From contig JAMPKV010000042.1 in assembly GCA_039962225.1 (NCBI GenBank), positions 1 to 37,950 on the forward strand: 37,950 nucleotides of DNA, read 5' to 3'. The position numbers and the translations under genes are program-made. This document shows, piece by piece, positions 24,375-32,428 of the stretch. Every line of letters begins with the position of its first letter. Position 1 is the first letter of the stretch. The stretch comes from Microcoleus sp. AS-A8 (GTDB lineage Bacteria > Cyanobacteriota > Cyanobacteriia > Cyanobacteriales > Coleofasciculaceae). A model generated the notes under the pieces. The model worked only from the letters and a program-made list of their open reading frames with translations. It had not been told where the DNA came from and made no database searches.

Positions 24375-25646
24375 TCAGTTGATCCTTGCCGTAGGGATGA
24401 AGGCTTTCACAAGAGGAGGCGGTGCAGCGCTGGCCTGAGTCTTCTCAATGTTAGAGGGGAACAGCGCCGCGAGTCGCGTCGCTTCGAGTAAGGCATCATG
24501 CTGCTTGGCAACACGCTCTGCCCCCGCTCTGCCCATCTGATCCAGCTTTTCTACGGGTAACTGCAAAGCTTTACCCATGGCGGCGGTTAAGGCTTCAACT
24601 GATCCAGGCGGCACCAACCACCCGCAGGTTTCAGGCTCCACTAACTCCGGTATTCCGGCGACATAGGTGCTGATTACGGGACGTGACAGGGCTAGTGCTT
24701 CCATAATGACTACGGGCAGCCCCTCGGCAAAGCTGGGGAGTACCATAGCTCGTGAGGCTAAAATCTGTTGCTGCACATCATTAGAACTTGCCCACCCCGT
24801 AATCTCGATGTGGTCAATAAGTCCATATTGTGCAATCAAGGCTTCAATCTGGGGTCTAAGGGGGCCATCGCCAACGAATACCAGCTTAAACGGCAAGCCA
24901 AGGGCGGCTAACCGACTCGCGGCTTCAATTAAAAGCAAATGACCTTTTTGTTCGCTCAAACGACCAATGCAGACTAGTCGAGGTTGATCGGGTATAGGGA
25001 TATGGGGCTGCTTCAAAAACAGCTCGTCCACGCCACAATGAACGACATGGATTTTTGACCACTGATCTTGGGAACACCACCGATAAAGCTGACTTCTGCC
25101 GAAGGAGCTGACGGCTACAACAAAGGCGGCTCGATTGATTTTTTCGGTTAAGGCGATCGCTTGAACTTTATCAAACTCTTCAGGACCATGAACAGTGAAA
25201 CTGTAAGGGGGTCCGCCAAGAGCACGACACAACATCGCGACAGTGGTTGAATTTGTCCCGAAGTGAGCGTGAACGTGAGCTATCCCCAAGTCCGAAAACC
25301 GACGTAAAAGAACACAGGCTTCAGCCAAGTAGGCGAAATGACGCAAAATACCTCGCTCTGAATGCCAGCCAACAAGGAGCATTAGCCATAAAGCACTCCA
25401 AAAACGAGCGGGTCTGGTTATCGCAACGCGAATTAGGGCAAAAAGAAGACCGAATTTGCCAGTTTCTAAGACAACCTGAGTCAATTCTTGCTCTAGTTTG
25501 TCTTCTTCATCAACGAGTTCGGAGCTACACGAGCGGATTGAAAAACGTGCAACTTGAAGACCCATCGCCTCGACTCCAGCAATTTCTCGTCGGATGAAGC
25601 TATGGCTAACCTTGGGATACTGATTAACTAGATAGGCAATTGTCAT
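24375..25646 (-). CDS. Glycosyltransferase, family GT4 (colanic acid WcaL-like)
   Basis: The 423-aa product starts at ATG 25644-25646 (MTIAYLVNQYPKVSHSFIRREI). The frame extends 107 codons further upstream, but that part looks non-coding. YPKVSHSFIRREI is the N-terminal signature of the WcaL-like GT4 subgroup of colanic-acid-type loci. HVHAHFGTNSTTVAML, CIGRLSEQKGHLLLIEA and the EX7E motif in EGLPVVIMEALALSRPVI complete the GT-B pattern. It is probably the first gene of a run with the flippase and acyltransferase downstream. Sugar specificity is unknown. Confidence 0.92.
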   Translation of the reverse strand: MTIAYLVNQYPKVSHSFIRREIAGVEAMGLQVARFSIRSCSSELVDEEDKLEQELTQVVLETGKFGLLFALIRVAITRPARFWSALWLMLLVGWHSERGILRHFAYLAEACVLLRRFSDLGIAHVHAHFGTNSTTVAMLCRALGGPPYSFTVHGPEEFDKVQAIALTEKINRAAFVVAVSSFGRSQLYRWCSQDQWSKIHVVHCGVDELFLKQPHIPIPDQPRLVCIGRLSEQKGHLLLIEAASRLAALGLPFKLVFVGDGPLRPQIEALIAQYGLIDHIEITGWASSNDVQQQILASRAMVLPSFAEGLPVVIMEALALSRPVISTYVAGIPELVEPETCGWLVPPGSVEALTAAMGKALQLPVEKLDQMGRAGAERVAKQHDALLEATRLAALFPSNIEKTQASAAPPPLVKAFIPTARIN

Positions 25647-26503
25647 CGTGAACTCGCTCGAAAAGAGTATTTTTTGTTTAATCTTTGTAGAGCCGTTAAA
25701 AAATAAAACTTTTTGTAAACGACCGTGACGACTCTTCCTAGACTGCTGCTTCCAGTTGGGGGCCACTCTTCGTGGAAAGTACCCGACGAGCACGAAGAGG
25801 AAGTGTCTTCCCGTACTGTGGGCAGTGGATAGGAGAAAAATCACCCTGTCTGCTACTATCTCCTTCTTTCTCCCAGATGTCGCCTCCCCATTCCCTCCCC
25901 TGGGCGTTATGTGTGTACAACACTCCTTCTCTTCCGAGGGGAAGGAACGCTGTGTTCTCTCTCTCATTGACTACCCCCTGCTTCTCTATCCCAGTACGGG
26001 GAGAGGAGAACTCGCCCGACTCTTTCTCTCAGTAGGCAAAAGCGAAAAGCTGCATCCCCATCATAGCCACGCGCTCGGCTTTTGCATCGAGACAAGAGGC
26101 CGTTGACGCCACTCTTCACGACTGCAACAGGGGCGATTTTTTGATGGGTATCGGGACTCTTCGAGAGCCAATGCGGTCTCAATAAAACTCTTGTTTTGTC
26201 GGCCAAGAACTGCTCCATCTGAAGTGAAGAGGTAGCTAGATAGCCACAGATTCTTTTTCTTTCCTGTCGCGTCGTTGGTTGCTTTCTGTCAGCAAGGTGA
26301 TCCGAAGACAAAAACTAGAAGGCAATTCTTGCTAGTCAATTTTTCCGTCATACAAGGATTTTATCCTTCATGAATCTTCTCTTCATGAAGAGAAATGACG
26401 CTTCTCACAGTACTCCCCGTTCTATTAGAGTGTTGTCCTCCTTCACCAGATAACACGCGCTCGTGGCACGAAACCGGAAATTTTAGCAACAGGATATTTT
26501 ATG
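25647..26503. other. Long non-coding region within the EPS locus, 857 bp
   Basis: No convincing gene is present; a 115-codon minus-strand frame at 25964-26311 has an atypical composition rich in Arg, Lys and Ser. The stretch contains a 9-bp inverted repeat CTCTTCGTG/CACGAAGAG (25766-25774 with 25791-25799). It also contains two copies of the palindrome TTCATGAA (26368-26375 and 26382-26389), 14 bases apart. Because it lies before the GT4 gene, it probably carries that operon's promoter and leader. Confidence 0.55.
26367..26390. promoter_or_regulatory. Paired TTCATGAA palindromes, possible operator
   Basis: Two CTTCATGAA-type palindromes occur with a 14-15-base period between the RHH gene and the GT4 operon. 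Spaced palindromes of this sort often bind dimeric regulators. Their proximity to the RHH gene makes it a candidate ligand, but no direct evidence links them. Confidence 0.35.
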
Positions 26504-26704
26504 TCAGTTGATGGGGTAACCCAGAACACGCGGCGGCTCTAATGATTCTCCATCAACTGACCCATACTGAACTTTCGGAAGACGTTTGATATAGTCCTTG
26601 ATCACTTCAGACATAGAGACACCTCGCCTGTCTGCCTCTTTCTGCAATCTGGCTTTCTCATTATCGTTCAGGCGAACCCGAAGCATATATTCTCGCCTTG
26701 CCAT
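26504..26704 (-). CDS. Ribbon-helix-helix regulator (CopG-like), 66 aa
   Basis: The small basic protein has the RHH pattern: a short strand YMLRVRLND (residues 6-14), helix one NEKARLQKEADRRG, then a second helix SMSEVIKDYIKRLPK. Such proteins dimerise and bind DNA through the N-terminal strands, usually as antitoxins or autoregulators. No toxin gene is adjacent. It lies between the two divergent parts of the EPS locus, and the tandem motif ATGTTGC at its own start suggests autoregulation. A role in EPS control is plausible but inferred. Its C-terminal end (IKRLPK) resembles that of the RHH domain in the protein at 33167-33868. Confidence 0.82.
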   Translation of the reverse strand: MARREYMLRVRLNDNEKARLQKEADRRGVSMSEVIKDYIKRLPKVQYGSVDGESLEPPRVLGYPIN

Positions 26705-26721
26705 GTTGCGACTAATGTTGC
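26703..26721 (-). promoter_or_regulatory. Tandem ATGTTGC motif at the RHH start
   Basis: ATGTTGC occurs at 26703-26709 and 26715-26721, a 12-bp period of about one helical turn. The first copy overlaps the RHH start codon. RHH repressors often bind such short tandem sites, so this could be an autoregulatory operator. Confidence 0.4.
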
Positions 26722-27315
26722 TACACTATTGAGATGAAGATAGCACATCAGTACAGACTCCGACCAACAAAAGAGCAAGCCTATTGATTTCTCTTCACAC
26801 AATCGCTCCGTAGCTCCGGAACGTCGGGGAAGAAAGGAGCTTATAGGGACGTACTGTGATACGCCCGAGACAGGAAATCTTCGCTATCGCAGCAGCAGGA
26901 GTTAAGCTTGTTGGTCACGTTATACCAATGACGCTTGTGGAAAGCGACTTCTTTGTATGTCACCTTTTCCATTTTTAAATAAATTTCCTATTATCCCAGT
27001 TGAGCGGTCAGAATGGGGAATATAAGTAATATAGATTGGGCGGGTAAAAGAGCAGATCTTGTAAAAACATGCGATATGACAAAGGATGAATGAATTTAAG
27101 TTTGTATGCCTTGTGGCATCCCGTCAATCCAGCTCATAGAGTTTTCTTGCTATCGCAAGGAACGCGAGAAGTGAGAAGCCCTCGTCGTAACTAATCGGAG
27201 CAGGAAGAAAGTAGATCATAAAGTTTGTTACCAGAGGAGCATCAAGCTTTAGAGACTTCTACAACGCGAGGGCTTTTCTGGGGGTGCAAGTCAACAAACT
27301 ATCATAGAGGTCAAA
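26722..27315. other. Divergent regulatory region between RHH and Wzc-like genes
   Basis: About 600 bp without a gene. A weak promoter-like pair, TTGAGC (27000-27005) and TATAAG (27021-27026), lies about 300 bases before the Wzc-like start; the 15-base spacing is suboptimal. A CTTGC/GCAAG hairpin at 27146-27159 lies in the presumed leader. Confidence 0.4.
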
Positions 27316-29679
27316 ATGGAAACAGAACCGGTCTCTCAAGTTTTATCAATTAGCAAGCGAGGCAGACAGTTGCAGGAATTGCCAGCCCTCGACAATTCGG
27401 AGGTCAGCACTCCGCCTCAAAAAGGAATGAACTTTCGTCCACTCTTGAGGACTGTCCAACGGAAAGCCCTACTGGTGATTGGCATCACGGCTGCGGTGGG
27501 AGGTGGTGCCTTTGTTTGGGCTAATCAAAACATCCCTACGAGCTACAAAGGTGATTTTCAGCTTTTAGTCGAGCCTGTAACCAATGAGGGTAAATTCGTT
27601 CAACCCTCTGTACTCACTCGCGAGGGTGGACAAGGGATGGGTCAAGGAATTACTAACCTGGACTACGCCACTCAGCTCGAAATTTTAAGAAGTCCAAGGA
27701 TATTATCTGCCATATATGAGCAAGTTAAAAGCCGATATCCTAAGCTGAATTATTTTGCCTTCTCAAAAGGATTAGCCGTTGAACGCCTCGCTAGCGAAAC
27801 CTCTCCGGAACCAACCAAGATTCTCAAAGTTAGCTACGAAGCGGAAGATCAAAAACAAGTTGAGTTTGTTTTGGATGTCGCCGCGAAAAAATATTTACAG
27901 TACAGCCTTCAGGAACGGAAGACTCGAATTAGTGAAGGGGTTAAGTTTATTGATGACCAACTCCCGGAGTTGAATGCGCGGGTAGAGTCTCTTCAGTCGC
28001 AAATCCAACGGCTGCAACAGCAGAACAAGTTGACCGACCCAAAAACGCAGGGCGATCAATTATTCACGCAAGTTCGTGAAATCAACAATCAACTAGCACA
28101 AACCCAAAGAGATTTAGCTGAGCAAAAGACGCTTTATGTTAGCTTACAGCAACAATTAGATCTAACACCATCGGAAGCGATCGCCGCCTCAGCGTTAAGC
28201 GAAGACCCTAACTATAGAACCCTGCAAGCAAAGATTCAGGAACTCGACAATAAGATTGCCGAAGAAAGAGGTCGTTTTCAGGATGATAACCCCGTTATCC
28301 AATCTCTACTAGCTAAACGACAAAACCTACTCAACTTACAGGGCAACGAATCCAATCGGATTGTAGGGGAGAACACAGGCGAGGCAACAGGCAATCCGAA
28401 AGTGGAAGCTTTCCAAAATTCGGTTCGGATAGGACTGATTCAGAAACTGGTTGAATCCACCAACCAAATTGAGCTTCTGGAGGTTCGCAATCAGGCGCTC
28501 ACACAAACGAAAAAGGCGATGGAGCGACAAGCCCAGATATTTCCTTCTATTGCACGGGAATATAACGCGATACAGGGGCAGTTGGAGATTGCTAACCGGA
28601 CACGCGAACAACTCTTGACTCAGCGAGAAACCCTGCGAGTCGAGGCGGCTCAAAAGCAAGTCCCATGGGAACTAGTTTCCAAGCCTAAGCTAATGACCGA
28701 TCCTAGCGGTAACGCAATATCCAGCAGTAAAGCTAAACCCATTAAGATCGGGGGAGTCTTGGTCGGTCTGCTTTTAGGTGTGGGAACGGCTGTAGGAATA
28801 GAAAGAATCCGCAATATCTTCTACAACGACAAGGAACTGGAAGATAGTATCCCCTTGCCGATGTTAGGGATAATTCCGGTCTATAAAGGTTCTAAAAAAG
28901 CACAGCCTGCCTTCGTCGGATCTGCCGAAGGAACGGGGGGCAGCTATCAGAACGATCCGGAATTTCAGAAAGCCTTCGACTCTCTCTACGCCAGCATCCG
29001 TTTTCTGTTTTCCGATCCCCCTGTCCGTTCTTTAGCGGTTTGCTCAGCAGGGCCTGAAGATGGTAAGTCTACAGTGGCTTTAAATCTGGCTCAAACGGCA
29101 GCCAGCATGGGGCAGCGAGTCCTGTTGGTGGATGCCAATCTGCGTCAACCTCAGATCCACGAACGCTTGGGCATACCAAACCAGAAGGGACTGTGCGACC
29201 TCCTGACCAAAAAACTCGCGCCTAACGAATTCATCCAGAAATCGGCTGTAGATAATCTCTTTGTGCTGACTACGGGTCAACTCCAACCCAACTCGACCAA
29301 ACTGCTGGGGTCGGCTCAGATGCAGTATCTCATGGAGGAATTCCAAGCTACCTTTGACCTGGTTGTTTATGACACAGCCCAGTTTGGCAGCTTTATGGAT
29401 ACTAATTTCCTGGCGGCTCATACTGATGGGATTTTGATGGTTGTTGCCGTTGGCAAGACGAAGCGTACTTTAGTGATGCGAGTCATGGATCAACTCAACA
29501 CGTATCGCTTACCCACTTTGGGTGTCGTGGCAAATCATGTCAAGCGGAATACCCACATTCCTTACGAAACTGGAACAGCGCCTGAGTGGAATTCTGGTGT
29601 TGAGGAACTACCCGCTCATCAGACCGCAGGAAAATGGCTAGGATACAATCCGGACAACTTCAATGAAACGATGTCCTAG
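27316..29679 (+). CDS. Wzc-like polysaccharide co-polymerase with BY-kinase domain
   Basis: The 787-aa protein combines a Wzz-type chain-length domain with a bacterial tyrosine-kinase-like ATPase domain. Transmembrane segments lie at about 51-68 and 477-495, enclosing a large periplasmic region with coiled-coil heptads (about 200-345 and 375-445). The cytosolic part has Walker A (SAGPEDGKST, 577-586), Walker A' (LLVDANLRQP, D606) and a Walker B-like VVYDTAQ (D686). The C-terminus has few tyrosines (Y750, Y777) instead of the usual Tyr cluster, so autophosphorylation may be limited or different. AGAGG six bases before the ATG supports the start. It is on the plus strand, opposite most EPS genes. 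It should control polymerisation and export of the polymer. Confidence 0.93.
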   Translation: METEPVSQVLSISKRGRQLQELPALDNSEVSTPPQKGMNFRPLLRTVQRKALLVIGITAAVGGGAFVWANQNIPTSYKGDFQLLVEPVTNEGKFVQPSVLTREGGQGMGQGITNLDYATQLEILRSPRILSAIYEQVKSRYPKLNYFAFSKGLAVERLASETSPEPTKILKVSYEAEDQKQVEFVLDVAAKKYLQYSLQERKTRISEGVKFIDDQLPELNARVESLQSQIQRLQQQNKLTDPKTQGDQLFTQVREINNQLAQTQRDLAEQKTLYVSLQQQLDLTPSEAIAASALSEDPNYRTLQAKIQELDNKIAEERGRFQDDNPVIQSLLAKRQNLLNLQGNESNRIVGENTGEATGNPKVEAFQNSVRIGLIQKLVESTNQIELLEVRNQALTQTKKAMERQAQIFPSIAREYNAIQGQLEIANRTREQLLTQRETLRVEAAQKQVPWELVSKPKLMTDPSGNAISSSKAKPIKIGGVLVGLLLGVGTAVGIERIRNIFYNDKELEDSIPLPMLGIIPVYKGSKKAQPAFVGSAEGTGGSYQNDPEFQKAFDSLYASIRFLFSDPPVRSLAVCSAGPEDGKSTVALNLAQTAASMGQRVLLVDANLRQPQIHERLGIPNQKGLCDLLTKKLAPNEFIQKSAVDNLFVLTTGQLQPNSTKLLGSAQMQYLMEEFQATFDLVVYDTAQFGSFMDTNFLAAHTDGILMVVAVGKTKRTLVMRVMDQLNTYRLPTLGVVANHVKRNTHIPYETGTAPEWNSGVEELPAHQTAGKWLGYNPDNFNETMS

Positions 29680-29748
29680 TAGCCTCATGGAACATTTCCG
29701 TTGGGTTAAAAGTGCTGTTGTGGTTGGTCGAAATGAAGATTCCCTATT

Positions 29749-30498
29749 TCACGCCCAGGCATTGGGGTGGTCATTCCGCCCCAATAATTCACTGCAATAG
29801 CGTATGGCCTCAAACAAGCCCCCTGTAGACCATCCAAACAGGAGTTGATGTCGTTCCTTTTCTTTTTCGACCCAATTGTCTTCCAGGCAGACTCGAAACC
29901 ATCCTTCTGGCTTGCGAACTCCATCGCGGTTATTCAAGAAGTAGTTGATCGCTTCGAGGACTTCTTGGAACGAAAAGTTATGCAGGAATTGGGCGTCTTT
30001 GGGTAAGTAGTAAATGCCGGCTTTTTGACAAGCTTCTAATTTTTGTGAAAATTCCTCTTCTTGAACGTCTTCTAAATCTAAATCTAGAAATGTTGTTGTT
30101 GTTATAGGCTCGGTTTTTACTGACTCAGGGTTTGAGGGGTCTAAATTGGGAATTGGTGGCTGCAATATTGTTCTTTTCTGCGGACGACGAAAAGGGGGGG
30201 GGACGAGTACGCGAATGGGTTCTAGCGTCCACTTCCAGACGTAGGGAGTGTAGCTTTTGGCGTTGGTGAGCACGCCTTTTTCCCTCAGTTGAGCCGCTGC
30301 GCTTTTGACGGTTTTGCGGTCGTGGGGAAAGCCGCGTGTGCGTTTGACCCATTTGTTGAAGTCGCGCAGGTCGATGGTTTCATGATTGCCTTCGGGTATC
30401 TCATCCAAGAGCCATTGCCAGAGTTCTCTGGCGGTGGGGGTGAGTCGATTTTGTACGCTGAATTTGTTGTGTTTTCTTGTCCAGTTGAAAGAATTCAT
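29749..30498 (-). CDS. Winged-helix-like protein, copy 2 of a duplicated gene
   Basis: The 249-aa paralog of the 4868-5635 product shares its N-terminal helix-turn-helix-like region, VPPPFRRPQKR linker, TTTTFLDLDLED stretch and C-terminal KAGIYYLPKDA/EGWFRVCLEDNWVEK domain. Differences are a few substitutions, a six-residue deletion in the acidic stretch and an unrelated last 13 residues (LLGRNDHPNAWA end). Stretches of over 100 bases are nearly identical at DNA level, which points to recent duplication or gene conversion. The nine-C tract is kept at 30194-30202. Upstream on the same strand are the small ORF and an HTH gene (31149-31610), which may form an operon with it. Function is unknown. 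Confidence 0.85.
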   Translation of the reverse strand: MNSFNWTRKHNKFSVQNRLTPTARELWQWLLDEIPEGNHETIDLRDFNKWVKRTRGFPHDRKTVKSAAAQLREKGVLTNAKSYTPYVWKWTLEPIRVLVPPPFRRPQKRTILQPPIPNLDPSNPESVKTEPITTTTFLDLDLEDVQEEEFSQKLEACQKAGIYYLPKDAQFLHNFSFQEVLEAINYFLNNRDGVRKPEGWFRVCLEDNWVEKEKERHQLLFGWSTGGLFEAIRYCSELLGRNDHPNAWA

Positions 30499-30858
30499 TT
30501 GAGGTGGGGATGGGTAGATTGTTCTGTTCCCCCGATGAATTGGGGGGCTACGGTCTTGTCCCCCCCTTTTTTAAGGGGGGCTAGGGGGGATCTGCGTGTC
30601 TGTCCTCTTGTCAGTCGGTAAAAGGTTTAATTGATTGGCTTTTTTAAGGGAGTTGGTGTGGCGGACAAAAGGTGTTCGATCCCCCTAAATCTCCTCACCT
30701 TCGGCTCCGGCTTAAAAAGGGGGACTTTCAGGAGTTCAATTCCCCCCCCTTGTTAAGGATGAGAGGGAGGGGGAGGGGTCACATCCACGTCACGCGCCCA
30801 TGCCAAAGTTTCCTACTGGGAGGCAGGGTTATTGCAGAGATGGATAAATTGAGCTGTT

Positions 30859-30993
30859 TTACTCGGTGAATCTCGCTGGGAAAGAGTCCGTGTTGTGTCG
30901 GGGTGGACTTGTTTTATTCGGTAGATTTTTGGGTTTGATCCAATCGGCTGGAAGGCTTACGAAATAGGTAGTTGGGTGATTTTTTGACACCAT
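30859..30993 (-). CDS. Small ORF upstream of the winged-helix-like gene, copy 2
   Basis: A 44-codon frame starts ATG (30991-30993) with AAAGGAG seven bases upstream, identical to copy 1. It shares MVSKN and the core VSLPADWI with copy 1, after which length changes put the tail in a different frame (NKTSPPRHNTDSF...). The conserved N-terminal half and start region favour translation, while the unrelated tails argue that the C-terminal half is not under the same constraint in both copies. I do not recognise a family. Confidence 0.45.
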   Translation of the reverse strand: MVSKNHPTTYFVSLPADWIKPKNLPNKTSPPRHNTDSFPARFTE

Positions 30994-31042
30994 AATTAGG
31001 CTCCTTTCATGGTTTGTACATGGGAGGGGTAGTCGTCCTGAG

Positions 31043-31061
31043 TAGGTGTTGGTAGCACCTA
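31043..31061 (-). other. Hairpin with conserved stem and variable loop, copy 2
   Basis: TAGGTG (31043-31048) and CACCTA (31056-31061) enclose the 7-base loop TTGGTAG. Stem and flanks match copy 1 (6070-6088); only the loop differs. It lies between the HTH gene and the small ORF. Confidence 0.6.
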
Positions 31062-31148
31062 TCCGGGGCGCGTTATTTCTTTGTTGGGTTGATTTTACAT
31101 CAAGTGGGGGGGAATGTGCGATCGGGTTTTTGGGGGGAGTGACGAGTC

Positions 31149-31610
31149 TCACTCTTCTGGCGAATCCTGCTGGGAACTCGGCTCTTTAGTCGCTGAACTT
31201 TTTGATTTAGCTGATTGACCCTTACTCTTAGTCTTCTTCCTTCTAACCCCCGTAACCGCCTCTCGAATTGACTCTAGCTTCTCCGGCTTTTCCCACTGAC
31301 TAACGGGTGTGACTCTATACTCATCTGTGCGCCCTGTCCGCTTCTCCTGGGTTAGAAAACCTGCCTCACAAAGAAACTTCAACGAATACTGGACGCGGCG
31401 AACACTCATCTGACAGATTTCCGCTGTCTTGCTAAGGCTAGCAAAGTACTTACCATCAAGCTTTCCGCCAGTTCGGCGAACAGCATGAGCATAGATCCGA
31501 AACTCGTAGGGATCTAAGCCATACTCATCAAGCAGATTGTGAACGAACATCACTGAATTAGGGAGTGGTCGCTCGTTTACGTCTGGAGCTTCTTTTTCCT
31601 TGACTGACAT
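31149..31610 (-). CDS. Helix-turn-helix protein (HTH_36-like), 153 aa
   Basis: Residues about 15-105 match the helix-turn-helix domain found at the N-terminus of many phage and plasmid replication-type proteins: PNSVMFVHNLLDEYGLDPYEFRIYAHAVRR in parts, SLSKTAEICQMSVRRVQYSL as the recognition region, and LCEAGFLTQEKRTGRTDEYRV as the wing. The C-terminal 45 residues are Lys/Ser/Glu-rich and probably disordered. It lies just upstream of copy 2 of the duplicated module on the same strand, so it may be co-transcribed with the small ORF and winged-helix-like gene. A replication or transcription role is possible; nothing decides. Confidence 0.82.
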   Translation of the reverse strand: MSVKEKEAPDVNERPLPNSVMFVHNLLDEYGLDPYEFRIYAHAVRRTGGKLDGKYFASLSKTAEICQMSVRRVQYSLKFLCEAGFLTQEKRTGRTDEYRVTPVSQWEKPEKLESIREAVTGVRRKKTKSKGQSAKSKSSATKEPSSQQDSPEE

Positions 31611-32050
31611 ATGGTTGATCTACCTATAAATTTTGCGCTTGGACAACAACCCTTGTACTAACTGTCATAGTCATTTAACGGGTATTCTTAATTTCCTTCA
31701 CCCGGCGTTAACTGTGATACTTATCCTCATGCATTATTTTCTATGTACCCCTGCATTACCTGCCGTAGCTCTGGTATTTATTAAGGTTATTCTTTTAAGA
31801 TATACCTTATAGTTATTTGAGACGATTCAACACAAAATGCTTCACAAGCAGGTGTCCATGCATTAAATACACTTGTCATCTTAAGCTGATGCTGTTAGAT
31901 TTGACTCATCCCAGACAGCAGACATGAAAAAACGCCGCTTGGAGTACCAGTCCAAACAGCGCTATTTTTCGGTCTAAGTCGGTTTTCCTGGCGGTTTGAC
32001 CTATTCAACCTCAAGCCGCCAACACGTCAACTTAGAAATGGATAAATTTT
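31611..32050. other. A+T-rich intergenic region, 440 bp
   Basis: It separates the minus-strand HTH gene from a plus-strand gene and so should hold divergent promoters. TGCATTA occurs three times (31730-31736, 31752-31758, 31859-31865), the same core as the octamer array at 4741. A terminator-like hairpin lies at 31933-31961. Confidence 0.45.
31927..31969 (+). terminator. Terminator-like hairpin before the 32051 gene
   Basis: CGCCGCTTGGA (31933-31943) pairs, with two mismatches, with TCCAAACAGCG (31951-31961), followed by TATTTTT. A-rich sequence on the left makes it potentially bidirectional. No upstream plus-strand gene exists, so it may attenuate the downstream gene or end a short RNA. Confidence 0.5.
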
Positions 32051-32347
32051 ATGTTCCAACATCTTAGCTCGGACGACTCCCAATCTCCAAACATCGCGAC
32101 CCTGCTAGACAAGCTAGCTAGTCAGCAGAACGGACTGGAAAACGGTCTGAAGCTGGCAATGCTGTTGACACCTAAGCCTGACCCACAAACCACACCGGAT
32201 GTAGCGAACCGTACTCGCTTAATTGCGATCGCATTGCAAGTGGTCAGAAACGAGGGTATTGAGAACCCGCCTTACTTCAAGGGCATGAGTGACGATGCTA
32301 TTCGTGAGTTCATTGCTCAGTATTCACCTGAGTTGGTACTCCACTGA
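32051..32347 (+). CDS. Hypothetical protein, 98 aa
   Basis: A soluble, mostly helical protein (SPNIATLLDKLASQQNG, then TRLIAIALQVVRNEG and MSDDAIREFIAQYSPEL). No signal peptide or known motif is visible. It precedes the 32429 gene by 81 bases on the same strand; a GGGATAG-type site precedes the latter. Its role is unknown. Confidence 0.7.
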   Translation: MFQHLSSDDSQSPNIATLLDKLASQQNGLENGLKLAMLLTPKPDPQTTPDVANRTRLIAIALQVVRNEGIENPPYFKGMSDDAIREFIAQYSPELVLH

Positions 32348-32428
32348 CATTAATGGTTGAGTTAGCCGAAGGGTGGGTATTGCTCACCCTTCTCCGAAGT
32401 GTAGATACTAACGGGGATAGCAATCACC

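Larger units (their letters stand above)
29793..31138 (-). repeat. Duplicated 1.3-kb module, copy 2
   Basis: This direct-repeat partner of 4918-6178 is about 85 bp longer because of extra C/G-rich sequence between the small ORF and the winged-helix-like gene. That insert includes TTTTTTAAGGGGGG-type stretches common in cyanobacterial intergenic DNA. The two copies are about 23.6 kb apart and frame the EPS locus. Confidence 0.85.

Noticed and set aside
25647-25967. N-terminal extension of the GT4 gene (107 codons)
   Set aside because: The conserved GT4 N-terminus begins at MTIAYLVNQYP (25646); the extension is charged, low in hydrophobic structure and overlaps the presumed promoter region.
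25964-26311. 115-codon minus-strand frame
   Set aside because: Arg/Ser-rich sequence without recognisable motif or ribosome-binding site.
31730-31865. TGCATTA repeats as plasmid-type iterons
   Set aside because: Only three copies with irregular spacing (about 22 and 107 bases); too few and too uneven for iterons.
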